Positions 17,360 to 26,204 are shown, counted from the stretch's first letter. The stretch is DNA of 64,000 nt from Aminipila sp963524205 (GCA_963524205.1 CAURED010000006.1:1-64000), one strand, 5' to 3'. Program-made: numbers and translations. Notes: generated by a model not told the origin, from the letters alone.

Positions 17360-18853
17360 ATGAATTTGGTAGAAATAACTAATGTTATAAACAGTTATCT
17401 ATGGAGTGTTGCTATGATAGGGCTCTGTTTGGGAGTCGGAATTTTTTTCTCAGTTAGGCTTGGGTTCTTTCAGGTAAGGCTGATTAAAGATATGCTGAAA
17501 CATCTTCTGGGAGGAGAGAGTTCAGAAAATGGAATTTCTTCATTTCAAGGCTTTTCAATGGCTTTGGGCGGAAGAATCGGAGTAGGAAATATCGCAGGGG
17601 TTGCTACGGCAATATGCTTTGGTGGTCCGGGAGCAATATTTTGGATGTGGGTTTACGCATTTTTAGGTGCAGGCTCAGCTTTTGCAGAATCTGTATTGGC
17701 ACAAATCTGGAAAGAAGAAATTGATGGAGAGTACAGAGGCGGTCCGGCATATTATATACTAAAAGGTACAGGAATTAAATGGTTAGCAATCTTATTTGCA
17801 ATTGCAGGGGTTATAGCAAATGCATTCACTGGACCAACTATCCAGGCCTTCAATATTGCTGATTCAGTAAAAAATGCATTTGGAATTCCAGCTATTGTTT
17901 CAGGATGCGTTGTAGCTGCACTATTTGCTTTTGTTATATTTGGAGGAATGAAGAGAATTGGTTCCGTTGCAGAGAAAATAGTACCTATCATGGCAGCTGT
18001 ATATATTCTCTTAATGGTTGTTATTTTAGCCGTTAATATTAAAAATGTTCCAAGCATGTTTGGATTAATTTTTAGATCTGCATTCAATATGGAAGCCGTT
18101 TATGGAGCAATCTGGGGTCAGACTATTATGTGGGGCGTAAAACGTGCTGTATATTCCAGTGAAGCAGGTATGGGCTCTGGTTCTCAGGCATCAGCTGCTG
18201 CAGAAGTATCTCATCCGGCAAAGCAGGGCTTAGCACAATCATTCTCTGTTTATGTAGATACATTGTTTGTATGTACAGCAACAGCACTTATGGTTTTATC
18301 TACAGGAATGTACAATGTAGCTGGTGCTCAAGAAGGTAGCTTTATTGTTGAAAATCTTCCAGGTATAGCCGCTGGTACAGGTTATACTCAGGCAGCTATT
18401 GATACTTTACTGCCAGGAATGGGATCAGCATTCATAGCAGTTGCAATTTTCTTCTTTGCATTTACTACTATTATGTCTTTTGGTTTTTATGCAGATTGTA
18501 ATGTAGCGTTTTTATTTAAAAACAGTAAGAATCTTAAGGGGTTACAAATAGCTATTAAAATTGTACTTATTGTAATGATTATATTTGGAAGTGTTAGAAG
18601 CTCAGCATTAGCTTGGAACATGGCTGACGTAGGTGTAGGCTTCATGGCATGGGTGAACTTAATTGCATTAATTTTATTGTATAAGCCTGTAATTAGGATT
18701 CTAAAAGACTACGAAGATCAGAAAAAGTTAGGAATTAATCCTGTATTTGAACCTGAGAAATTAGGAATAAAGAATGCAGATTTATGGAACAAGATTGTAA
18801 AGAGAAGATATTCAGCATTGTTAGAAGAAAAGAAAAAAACTTTGGGAGAATAA
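17360..18853 (+). CDS. AgcS-family sodium:alanine/glycine/glutamine symporter
   Basis: 497 residues with about eleven membrane segments. Family motifs are ALGGRIGVGNIAGVATA, GGPGAIFWMW, GGPAYYI and SSEAGMGSGSQASAAA. The ATG at 17360 has the perfect SD GAGGAGG (17345-17351) and is preferred to an upstream in-frame ATG at 17312. It lies downstream of arcBC and directly upstream of a GlnK/GlnL-like sensor pair. In Bacillus subtilis that type of pair controls the glutamine transporter GlnT of this same family, so glutamine or a related amino acid is a fair guess. Confidence 0.9.
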   Translation: MNLVEITNVINSYLWSVAMIGLCLGVGIFFSVRLGFFQVRLIKDMLKHLLGGESSENGISSFQGFSMALGGRIGVGNIAGVATAICFGGPGAIFWMWVYAFLGAGSAFAESVLAQIWKEEIDGEYRGGPAYYILKGTGIKWLAILFAIAGVIANAFTGPTIQAFNIADSVKNAFGIPAIVSGCVVAALFAFVIFGGMKRIGSVAEKIVPIMAAVYILLMVVILAVNIKNVPSMFGLIFRSAFNMEAVYGAIWGQTIMWGVKRAVYSSEAGMGSGSQASAAAEVSHPAKQGLAQSFSVYVDTLFVCTATALMVLSTGMYNVAGAQEGSFIVENLPGIAAGTGYTQAAIDTLLPGMGSAFIAVAIFFFAFTTIMSFGFYADCNVAFLFKNSKNLKGLQIAIKIVLIVMIIFGSVRSSALAWNMADVGVGFMAWVNLIALILLYKPVIRILKDYEDQKKLGINPVFEPEKLGIKNADLWNKIVKRRYSALLEEKKKTLGE

Positions 18854-18894
18854 AAACTGGAATGTTGCAAGCTAAAGAATATAAAGGTATAATT

Positions 18895-18932
18895 AATCGT
18901 GGTGGGATTTTCCAATCCCTCCACGATTTCTT
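18895..18932 (+). terminator. hairpin between symporter and sensor kinase
   Basis: AATCGTGG (18895-18902) pairs with CCACGATT (18921-18928), with an inner GGGATT/AATCCC stem, then TTCTTAT. It probably terminates or attenuates symporter transcription. Confidence 0.65.
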
Positions 18933-18975
18933 ATCATTAAAAGAAAAAAAGAATATAGTCCAGGAAAGGTTATAT

Positions 18976-20250
18976 ATGAAAAAAATAAAGCAGGCCTTAA
19001 TAACTGCAGGATGCGTATCTATTGGATCGCAATTATATATAAATGTTTTTTCGGACGATTTTATTATTGCATTAGCCGTGGTTATATTTGGTATATGTCT
19101 TCATATTTTTGCTGAAATAAATCCAATTAAGCTATCTATATTAACTGGATTGTGTTCCCCTTTTTTTAGGTGTATTGTATTATGGCTGAACTCTAGGAAT
19201 TGGAATGAATCGGCTGAAGCAGCATTGCCGGATATCATTTTTTATTTTTGTTTTGGTATTATATTTTATTGCATGTATTATAAAAACCTGCAAAAAAATT
19301 ACACTTTATTTTGGACAACCTTAGTAATTTGTGATGCCATGTCAAATGCCACAGAACTGGCATTCATGAATGGTATAACCTACGTAAATCCTACTGTGAT
19401 TGGAACACTTTTTATGATAGCTATGCTTAGAGCTGTTATGATTTTGATGATATGTTTAGCAGTGGATTCATATAAGTATTTATTGACAAAAGAAGAACAT
19501 GAATTGCGATATAAAAAATTAATGGTAATGGCATCTGTTTTTGATAGTGAAGTTTATTTTATGAAAAAGGGTATCGTTGAAATTGAGGATGTCATGAAAA
19601 AAGCCTTTTTACTTTATAATAAAATGGATAATGATGATTTTCCAGAGGAATTACATGTATTAACATTAGATATTGCTAAAGATGTTCATGAAATAAAAAA
19701 AGGGTATATTCGTGTAATAAAAGGACTGCAGGATAATTTCCTTTCGGATATAAAAATAACTAGTTTAAGTATACGTGATTTAGTTAATATATTGGAAACT
19801 GATGTTGAAGATTTAATAAAACATAAAGATAAGCAGATTGAGTTTATTACAAAGATTCATGAGGATTTTATAGTAAAAGAACATTATATTCTAATGTCAG
19901 TACTGAGAAATATTGTTGTGAATGCAATAGATGCTATCCCAAATGAAAAAAATGGTATAATTAAGTTAGAGTTATTTAAGGAGAAAAATGAGGACGTTAA
20001 ATTTTATAATTTTAGAATAACAGACAATGGCTCAGGTATAAGAAAAGAAGATATGGATATCATTTTTGCACCAGGATATTCAACAAAATTTGATGAAACT
20101 ACAGGGGATATTAATAGAGGTATAGGATTGACTTTAGTTAAAGACTTGGTTCAGGAGGAGTTTAAAGGCAGTATTGTTGTTGAATCACAGGAGGATGCAT
20201 ACACAAAGTTTGATGTATTCATACCTGTAACTTGTTTTGAGGGGAACTAA
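18976..20250 (+). CDS. GlnK-like sensor histidine kinase
   Basis: 424 residues from the ATG at 18976 (SD AGGAAAGG); a longer in-frame extension would run into the symporter gene and is rejected. The N-terminal half has about six membrane helices. The phosphoacceptor region is DVHEIKKGYIRVIKGL. The ATPase domain has the N box NIVVNAIDAIPNEKNG, then DNGSGI and GIGLTLVKDL. Its stop abuts the response regulator start. The layout is as in B. subtilis GlnK (YcbA)/GlnL (YcbB). The signal is probably glutamine or another amino acid handled by the upstream symporter (inference). Confidence 0.85.
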   Translation: MKKIKQALITAGCVSIGSQLYINVFSDDFIIALAVVIFGICLHIFAEINPIKLSILTGLCSPFFRCIVLWLNSRNWNESAEAALPDIIFYFCFGIIFYCMYYKNLQKNYTLFWTTLVICDAMSNATELAFMNGITYVNPTVIGTLFMIAMLRAVMILMICLAVDSYKYLLTKEEHELRYKKLMVMASVFDSEVYFMKKGIVEIEDVMKKAFLLYNKMDNDDFPEELHVLTLDIAKDVHEIKKGYIRVIKGLQDNFLSDIKITSLSIRDLVNILETDVEDLIKHKDKQIEFITKIHEDFIVKEHYILMSVLRNIVVNAIDAIPNEKNGIIKLELFKEKNEDVKFYNFRITDNGSGIRKEDMDIIFAPGYSTKFDETTGDINRGIGLTLVKDLVQEEFKGSIVVESQEDAYTKFDVFIPVTCFEGN

Positions 20251-21102
20251 ATGAAATATTATATTATTGATGACTCTTTGAGTGTGGTTAAAATTTTAAA
20301 CCGAATCGTAGAAGAACAAGGAATAGGTGAAGTTATAGGAGTTTCCACAGATCCAGAGGTGGCAGTAAAGGAAATAATCGTAGAAGAACCAGATATTGTT
20401 TTGGTTGATTATCTTATGCCGCAGAAAGATGGCATTTCCTTAATACGGCAAGTTCGAGAAGTGAAACCCAAAATTAATTTTATAATGATATCCCAAGTTT
20501 CAGACAAAGAAATGGTTGCTGGTGCTTATAAAGAGGGCATTCAGTTTTTTATAAATAAACCTATAAATCTTATTGAAGTAATTAGTGTCCTAAGAAATGT
20601 TAATGACAAGGTTTATTTAGAAAATACTTTAGGTGGCATACGTGAAATGATTCAAACTAGAGCTATCAATGAGCAAAAATCTAATATAAATGCAAAAGAC
20701 AAAGAACAACGACTAAAAGAGATAAAGTATTTACTTGGAATATTAGGCATGCTTGGAGAAAGCGGCACTGGAGATATTATTGGAATTTGTGAAGAAAGAT
20801 TACAAAATAATAGTTCTAATATTAAGGAAGGCATTTCACTATACTGTAGCCAAAAATCTGAAGATCCTAAGATGGTAAAACAGAGAATCCGTAGAGCAGT
20901 AAAAAGAGGATTAACGAATATAGCTGGAATGGGAGTAGAAGACTATTACAATGAGATCTTTCAAAATTATCATTATGTTGTTTTTGATTTTGAGAGTATT
21001 CGTGCAGAAATGGATTATTTACGGGGAAAAAGAAAAGATGGAGGAAAAGCCAACGTAGATAAATTTATACAAGGATTACTTGTTTATAGCGAGGTTAAAT
21101 AA
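20251..21102 (+). CDS. GlnL/YcbB-like response regulator
   Basis: 283 residues. A CheY-like receiver spans about residues 1-120 with the acidic pair DD (in YYIIDDSLSVV), the phospho-Asp in DIVLVDYLMPQKDG and the Lys in FFINKPINL. The C-terminal half (QRIRRAVKRGLTNIAGMGVEDYYN) matches the YcbB-type output domain, not OmpR, NarL or LytTR. It is translationally adjacent to the kinase and closed by a 15-bp hairpin. Its targets are not visible in the window. Confidence 0.85.
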   Translation: MKYYIIDDSLSVVKILNRIVEEQGIGEVIGVSTDPEVAVKEIIVEEPDIVLVDYLMPQKDGISLIRQVREVKPKINFIMISQVSDKEMVAGAYKEGIQFFINKPINLIEVISVLRNVNDKVYLENTLGGIREMIQTRAINEQKSNINAKDKEQRLKEIKYLLGILGMLGESGTGDIIGICEERLQNNSSNIKEGISLYCSQKSEDPKMVKQRIRRAVKRGLTNIAGMGVEDYYNEIFQNYHYVVFDFESIRAEMDYLRGKRKDGGKANVDKFIQGLLVYSEVK

Positions 21103-21115
21103 TAGTAATAAAAAG

Positions 21116-21160
21116 GCCCACTTATAAGTTAAGGTTGTAAACTTATAAGTGGGCTTATTA
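21116..21160. terminator. strong terminator after response regulator
   Basis: A 15-bp perfect stem: GCCCACTTATAAGTT (21116-21130) with AACTTATAAGTGGGC (21140-21154). A-rich and T-rich flanks allow use on both strands, which would serve the convergent small gene at 21172-21264 too. Confidence 0.85.
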
Positions 21161-21171
21161 TTTATAGATTG

Positions 21172-21264
21172 TTAGTGTCTACAATTACATCGTCTATGGC
21201 ATGAATTTTGGTTGCAATTTTTAGACAAGAAGAATAGAACAATCCAGCAACAAGGATGACACAT
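21172..21264 (-). CDS. 30-residue Cys-rich peptide
   Basis: The minus strand has an excellent SD (AAAGGAGGTG, complement of 21269-21278) 6 nt before an ATG at 21264. The 30-residue product starts MCHPCCWIVLFFLSKNCNQN and ends with more Cys, His and Arg, seven Cys in all, so it is either metal-binding or membrane-anchored. A shared hairpin lies just after its stop. It recalls the other Cys-rich mini-genes near 29.3-30.1 kb, although no sequence identity is evident. Function unknown. Confidence 0.6.
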   Translation of the reverse strand: MCHPCCWIVLFFLSKNCNQNSCHRRCNCRH

Positions 21265-21423
21265 AACAGCACCTCCTTTTGGTGGTCGTAATATAATATG
21301 CAAAAATCTTATAAATGTGCAAATACAAATCTTTGTTTTGTTATTTGCACATTTTATAAAAGTATAAAAAGTCAAAATTGTGGCAATGTTTTAATTGAAA
21401 ATAATTTGTAAAGGAGAAATACA

Positions 21424-21615
21424 TTGGGGGATTTTGAATTCTATATTTCTAAGGAAGAACAGATAGAAAAATATAATACTATAAGAAATAAAGCAATGGA
21501 ACTTGCAGCTTTAATTGATAGCGAGTGTCCAGATAGTAGGGAAAAGTCATTAGCCTTCAATAAAATTGAAGAAGCAAGTTTATGGGCTAATGCTTCTATT
21601 GCAAGAAACAGCTAA
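21424..21615 (+). CDS. Acb2/Tad1-like small protein (possible cyclic-nucleotide sponge)
   Basis: 63 residues starting at TTG, 8 nt after AAAGGAG. The C-terminal half, LAALIDSECPDSREKSLAFN followed by KIEEASLWANASIARN, closely fits the hairpin family known from phage Acb2 proteins (pattern L-x-L-I-D-x-x-C/V-P-x-S/G-R-E-K-S/A-L-x-x-x-K-L/I-E-E-A-x-x-W-A-N-A-x-I-A-R-N). Phage Acb2 binds the cyclic nucleotides that activate CBASS defence. The gene is a single cistron on the chromosome, and no CBASS genes are in this window. The family match is from memory of the motif; the function here is inference. Confidence 0.65.
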   Translation: MGDFEFYISKEEQIEKYNTIRNKAMELAALIDSECPDSREKSLAFNKIEEASLWANASIARNS

Positions 21616-21949
21616 ATATCAATATCAGTATAAAGTCCAGCCAGTATTTTTTTTTCATTCTTAACCTCATATTCAAATCAATCTTATTTAATTGAGCACT
21701 TTCTCGTGTCAAGCATAACAGAAGATATGTAGTAACGTCTATGTATAATTAAGCAACAACACAATACGACAAAAAAAGACAAAAAGTATAAGAAAATTTG
21801 TAATTTTTACAAAAATCTCTATGGGAGCATAATTTTTACGATTTTTATGATATAATATAACTGAATTTTTAGATAGGACAAATAGAGAGGAGGATACATC
21901 AATTTAGATTATATTTTGTGATTTTTTATATTATGGGGAGGTTTTTTTA
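21616..21949 (+). promoter_or_regulatory. leader of the amino-acid permease gene
   Basis: 334 bases with no gene. A TATAAT-like -10 lies near 21850 (ATGATATAATATAAC), about 100 nt before the start codon. The SD (GGGGAGG) is at 21933-21939. No known riboswitch pattern was recognised. Confidence 0.4.
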
Positions 21950-23398
21950 ATGAGTGAAAAAAATGAAGGCTTAAAAAGAACACTAAAAACTAGGCATTTA
22001 AATATGATTGCCATAGGTGGAGCAATTGGGACTGGTTTATTTGTAACTTCAGGAGCTTCAATAAGCGGAGCAGGTCCAGGAGGAGCACTGGTAGCTTATT
22101 CATTGATTGGTATTATGGTTTATTTTCTTATGACAAGTTTAGGTGAAATGGCTACGTTTATGCCTGTTTCTGGCTCTTTTGAAACTTATGCAACTAGATT
22201 CGTTGACCCTGCTTTGGGATTCGCGCTTGGTTGGAATTATTGGTACAATTGGGCAATTACTGTTGCCTGTGAACTTGTTGCTGGAGCAATTGTAATGAAA
22301 TTCTGGTTTCCAGATGTACCAGGTGTAATTTGGAGCGCGATGTTCTTAGTAATATTATTTGTTCTTAATATTATTTCTGCACGTATGTATGGTGAAGCTG
22401 AATTCTGGTTTGCTGGCATAAAGGTAGTTACAATTGGTATCTTTCTTGTAGTTGGTGTACTAATGATATTTGGTATCTTGGGAGGAAATGCTCCTGGGTT
22501 CCATAACTGGAAAATTGAGGATGCACCTTTTAGCGGAGGATTTGCAGCAATATTCTCCATAGCAATGATAGCAGGATTCTCATTCCAGGGAACTGAGCTT
22601 GTTGGTATAGCAGCTGGTGAATCTGAAGATCCTGAGAAAAACGTTCCAAAAGCAATAAATACAGTTTTTTGGAGAATACTTATTTTCTATATAGGTGCAT
22701 TAACAATAATTGGATTTATTCTTCCTTATACAGATCCAAACTTGCTTAAAGCAGGAACTGACAATATGGCAATGAGCCCATTCACTCTTATCTTTGAAAG
22801 AGCTGGGTTTGCAGCAGCTGCAGCTGTTATGAATGCTGTAATTCTAACATCGGTACTTTCTTGCGGAAATTCCGGACTTTATGCAGCTTCAAGAATGCTA
22901 TACGCTATGGCAAATGAAGGAAAAGCTCCAAAATTCTTAGCAAAAGTTAATAAAAGAGGCGTTCCAATGAATTGCCTATACTTTACTACCGCAGTATCTA
23001 TACTTGCATTCTTAGGTTATTTAGTAGGAGAAAATACAGTTTATCTATGGCTTGTAAATGCTTCTGGTATGGCAGGATTTATTGCATGGTTAGGAATTGC
23101 AGTCAGCCACTATAGATTTAGAAAAGCATATGTATTGCAAGGTAAAGATTTAAAAGATTTAAAGTATAAGTCAAAGCTATTCCCACTTGGTCCAATTATT
23201 GCATTTGTACTTTGTACAATTGTTATTCTTGGCCAAGACTATAAGGATTTGCTTGCAGGAAACTTCATTGGAGCACTTCCAGCTTATATAGGCTTTATTG
23301 TTTTCCTTGTATTCTATATCGCTTATAAAGTAGTGAAGAAAACTAAGATTGTTGACCTTACTCATGCTGATTTTTCTACTGACTATAAAGCTGAATAA
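21950..23398 (+). CDS. amino-acid permease, AAT/LysP-like APC family
   Basis: 482 residues with twelve membrane segments. It starts with the family hallmark LKTRHLNMIAIGGAIGTGLFV, then SGASISGAGPGGALVAYSLI, GEMATFMPVSGSFETYATRFV and GWNYWYNWAI. The EAEFWFAGIKV segment in helix 5 is typical of the basic/neutral amino-acid permeases including LysP. Substrate cannot be fixed. It has its own leader and a terminator follows. It may be part of the same amino-acid fermentation economy as arcBC and the AgcS symporter. Confidence 0.9.
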   Translation: MSEKNEGLKRTLKTRHLNMIAIGGAIGTGLFVTSGASISGAGPGGALVAYSLIGIMVYFLMTSLGEMATFMPVSGSFETYATRFVDPALGFALGWNYWYNWAITVACELVAGAIVMKFWFPDVPGVIWSAMFLVILFVLNIISARMYGEAEFWFAGIKVVTIGIFLVVGVLMIFGILGGNAPGFHNWKIEDAPFSGGFAAIFSIAMIAGFSFQGTELVGIAAGESEDPEKNVPKAINTVFWRILIFYIGALTIIGFILPYTDPNLLKAGTDNMAMSPFTLIFERAGFAAAAAVMNAVILTSVLSCGNSGLYAASRMLYAMANEGKAPKFLAKVNKRGVPMNCLYFTTAVSILAFLGYLVGENTVYLWLVNASGMAGFIAWLGIAVSHYRFRKAYVLQGKDLKDLKYKSKLFPLGPIIAFVLCTIVILGQDYKDLLAGNFIGALPAYIGFIVFLVFYIAYKVVKKTKIVDLTHADFSTDYKAE

Positions 23399-23409
23399 TA
23401 TATGCATAA

Positions 23410-23450
23410 CAAAAGAGGGATTGCAGGGAAAAAGCAGTCCTTCTTTTTAT
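23410..23450. terminator. terminator between permease and BlaR1-like gene
   Basis: AAGAGGGATTGC pairs with GCAGTCCTTCTT (with G-U pairs), followed by a T run. The genes on both sides converge here. Confidence 0.7.
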
Positions 23451-23465
23451 TTCATGATTTAATTT

Positions 23466-25289
23466 CTAATTACTCTGTTCTGAGGCATTCTTTAGCTCAA
23501 ACTCGCCTTTGTAATAAAGTACCTCCATCTGAATATAGGTCTCGCTAATCAACTGAGGTGTCGCCCAACTGTCTACAGATGCAGTAGGAAGTACCTGAAG
23601 ATAGATTTTCCCATCTTTAAAATTAAATTCCCCATAGTTTCCCACATATATCGAATTAAGTTTATAACCCCATTTTTCTTCGAGAGATTTTAAATTTATT
23701 TTGTCTCCTGTATCCTCCCCGTTAATAGCTATTGTTAATGTTCCGTCTTCTACTTGATACGCTAGTTTATTATTTATAATATCACTCCAGTCATCAGAGC
23801 CGAATGAATAATCTGTCCACCCATTTGTATTGCTCCTTTCTAATATATGTAAGTCGTTTAAGGAGATGCCAGTTCCATTGGCGCTTTTTGATATCATGGC
23901 TAATTCTTTTATTCCATCATTATCGTAATCTTCATACTGTAGCTTAGGAAGTTCACCATAAACCCCCCAATCGATATCTAATACCTGAATGTCATTTCCT
24001 TGTTTTATACATATACCATGTAGTGAATATGTTCCTTCTTCGGTACCATTCTCTTTTAAACCGTAGACATAAATAGCTTCTTTAGGAATATCAGCTACTA
24101 ATGCGATTGTACGGTCACTTCCTAAAAAAGTATTCCAATCATCATCGCTTTCTATAAGTTCTTCTGGTAGTTTTATCTCCTTTGAAATAAGATTAACAGC
24201 CCCATACCATGAGAAACCATCAGCATTCTTATGATTTTGCTCACCACCAGTAAATGCTACCGCAGCGCCAGTACTTACAATTAAAAGAAGAATGGTAAAA
24301 ATAATAATAAGGCCATTGTGCTTTTTTCTTGTACTTAAAATATTTTGCAACCTCTCCTTAAGCGTTTTAGTAGTATCACTAAAACACGTCGTTAATGCAA
24401 TTTTTCGCATTTTCTGTTGATTGATGCAAGAAAGAATTGTTTCACCATATGCTTTTTTTACGTCAGTTGACATTCCTTTAATTACTTCGTCATCACAGGA
24501 AAACTCCAGATCAACATACGCCTCATAGCGAAGCAGATATATCATAGGATTAAACCAGTGAATTGCATTTGAAAGCAGAAGCAGCATTTTATACCATAGG
24601 TCATAACGTCTATAATGTGTAAGTTCATGTTTGAATATAAAGGTTAGTTCCTCATCCGAATAATGACCGGAGGGTATTACCACAACAGGACGAAAAAATC
24701 CCATAATGGAAGGGCTTGCTATTTGATCACATACATAAACATCAACCAGCTTTTTAATACCGAATTTAGTAGAAATATCGTTGATTATATCATATGATCT
24801 CTGCTCTTTCAAAACTCTGCTCCAGCGAAAAATCTGCTTCCTAAAATATAAATATCCAACAAAGTGATGCACTATAAATACGAAGCAGCCAATAACCCAG
24901 ACTGAAATAGTAATATCCATCCAAGGTACATTTTTTTCTGGCACACTGTCTGTAAACTTCTCTACTTGCGTATCAGAAACAGGAGACATTTCAGGTAATA
25001 CTTCTGTTTCTGATTTCTGTACTGTGCCTTTATAGGGACTTATCGGATTAGTAAGCGAGATGAAAAATGGATTGTTAGTATCAGGGATATTCACTTGAAT
25101 TGGCGCGCCAGAAAACGTAAATTCAATAGGTATTAAGAGTCTTACAGCGATTATCAACCATATCCATTTTTTCCATTTGGCAGCATAATGTTTATATATA
25201 AAGTAAGATAGAATCTTTACAGTCACAATTATTACACTTGTGATAATGGAGATTTCTATTATTGATAGAAACAATTGATGTAACATCAC
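23466..25289 (-). CDS. BlaR1/MecR1-like M56 membrane peptidase
   Basis: 607 residues. Three or four N-terminal membrane helices lie around a zinc peptidase motif HELTHYRRYDLWYK (HExxH at 221-225), with a distal ligand region YVDLEFSCDDEVIKGM. Another helix near residue 330 precedes a long extracellular part that is not a penicillin-binding domain. Proteins of this type sense an outside signal and inactivate the partner BlaI repressor. Its start overlaps the BlaI-like stop by 4 nt (ATGA). No beta-lactamase gene is adjacent, so the regulated target and signal are unknown. Confidence 0.88.
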   Translation of the reverse strand: MMLHQLFLSIIEISIITSVIIVTVKILSYFIYKHYAAKWKKWIWLIIAVRLLIPIEFTFSGAPIQVNIPDTNNPFFISLTNPISPYKGTVQKSETEVLPEMSPVSDTQVEKFTDSVPEKNVPWMDITISVWVIGCFVFIVHHFVGYLYFRKQIFRWSRVLKEQRSYDIINDISTKFGIKKLVDVYVCDQIASPSIMGFFRPVVVIPSGHYSDEELTFIFKHELTHYRRYDLWYKMLLLLSNAIHWFNPMIYLLRYEAYVDLEFSCDDEVIKGMSTDVKKAYGETILSCINQQKMRKIALTTCFSDTTKTLKERLQNILSTRKKHNGLIIIFTILLLIVSTGAAVAFTGGEQNHKNADGFSWYGAVNLISKEIKLPEELIESDDDWNTFLGSDRTIALVADIPKEAIYVYGLKENGTEEGTYSLHGICIKQGNDIQVLDIDWGVYGELPKLQYEDYDNDGIKELAMISKSANGTGISLNDLHILERSNTNGWTDYSFGSDDWSDIINNKLAYQVEDGTLTIAINGEDTGDKINLKSLEEKWGYKLNSIYVGNYGEFNFKDGKIYLQVLPTASVDSWATPQLISETYIQMEVLYYKGEFELKNASEQSN

Positions 25290-25690
25290 TTTTTCTCCTT
25301 TTCTAATTCTAATTGATTTAGATATTCCTGTAATTCTTTTAAATCTGCATGATCTATTACTTTGTTACTATATAAATTTGTGATGAGGCTTTGTAGTGAA
25401 TTTCCGTAAAGCTTTTCTAAAAATGTTTTACTTTCTTGTGTCTTATATTCGTTTTCAGTTATCAATGCAGAATATAGATTGGTACGGGTTTTTCTGTCAC
25501 AATGAACGAATCCTTTTTCTGCTAATCTTGCAAGGGAGGTCATCAACGTTGACAATACCCATTTACGCTTTCCCTGAATCTGATCTAATATGCAATTGGA
25601 AGTAATAGGCTCTGCATTACACCAGAGAATCATCATTATTTCTAATTCTGCATCACCTAGTCGTTTTATGTTATTATTGATTTTATTCAC
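25286..25690 (-). CDS. BlaI/MecI-family repressor
   Basis: About 134 residues. It has the winged helix of the family: IKRLGDAELEIMMILW, WVLSTLMTSLARLAEKGFVH. The start is uncertain. An in-frame ATG at 25744 lies inside the dyad 25737-25754 that looks like the operator, and would add a hydrophobic leader atypical for BlaI. GTG at 25690 gives a normal N-terminus but has poor SD spacing. It forms an operon with the M56 peptidase. Confidence 0.85.
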   Translation of the reverse strand: MNKINNNIKRLGDAELEIMMILWCNAEPITSNCILDQIQGKRKWVLSTLMTSLARLAEKGFVHCDRKTRTNLYSALITENEYKTQESKTFLEKLYGNSLQSLITNLYSNKVIDHADLKELQEYLNQLELEKEKK

Positions 25691-25736
25691 TCCTATTATT
25701 ATAATTTCAATGTATAAGATTATATATATGTTAACA

Positions 25737-25754
25737 TTATACATACGTATAATA
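25737..25754. promoter_or_regulatory. candidate BlaI operator
   Basis: Interrupted palindrome ATTATACATACGTATAAT just upstream of the BlaI-like gene. TACA/TGTA-containing dyads are typical for BlaI and MecI. Confidence 0.5.
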
Positions 25755-25781
25755 AGATGTCAAGAAAAAGTGATTTGATAC

Positions 25782-25853
25782 TTAGTAATGCTAGGTATTA
25801 TTATTGACTTTTATAATGTATTGTATTAGTATGTACTTAGCAATGCTAGGTAT
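25782..25853 (+). promoter_or_regulatory. PadR promoter with two operator repeats
   Basis: Two 19-bp near-identical dyads, ACTTAGTAATGCTAGGTAT (25782-25800) and ACTTAGCAATGCTAGGTAT (25835-25853), flank a promoter TTGACT (25804-25809), 17 nt, TAGTAT (25827-25832). They fit autoregulation by the PadR protein encoded next. Confidence 0.7.
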
Positions 25854-25865
25854 AGAGGTGAGAAG

Positions 25866-26204
25866 TTGAATCAGAAATATGAACAGCAATTAAAAAAAGG
25901 AGTTCTTGAGATGTTGGTATTAAAACTTTTAATGCATGAGGAAAAGTATGGTTATCAGCTTATTAATGAACTTGGAAAATATAGTAATGGAATGTTTTCT
26001 TTGAAGGAAGGTACTTTGTATCCGATTTTATACAGACTTGAGGATGACGGACTGGTTGTCAGTAGATGGAGTGAGCCAAAAGGCAAGGAAGTATCACGAA
26101 AATATTATTCTATTTCTGATACAGGCAGGCAGACATTGTCCGAGTTGAAAGAATTATGGTCAAATTTCTCAGAAAATGTAACATCGATTATGGAGGAAGT
26201 CTAA
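25866..26204 (+). CDS. PadR-family transcriptional regulator
   Basis: 112 residues from TTG with SD GAGGTGA. A winged helix with the PadR pattern: LKKGVLEMLVLKLLMHEEKYGYQL, LKEGTLYPILYRLEDDGLV, and a C-terminal helix for dimer formation (GRQTLSELKELWSNF). It probably represses its own operon through the two dyads upstream. Its stop overlaps the next start (TAATG). Confidence 0.92.
   Translation: MNQKYEQQLKKGVLEMLVLKLLMHEEKYGYQLINELGKYSNGMFSLKEGTLYPILYRLEDDGLVVSRWSEPKGKEVSRKYYSISDTGRQTLSELKELWSNFSENVTSIMEEV

Noticed and set aside
18784..18975. 64-residue extension of the sensor kinase
   Set aside because: It overlaps the symporter end and a terminator hairpin; ATG 18976 has a proper SD.
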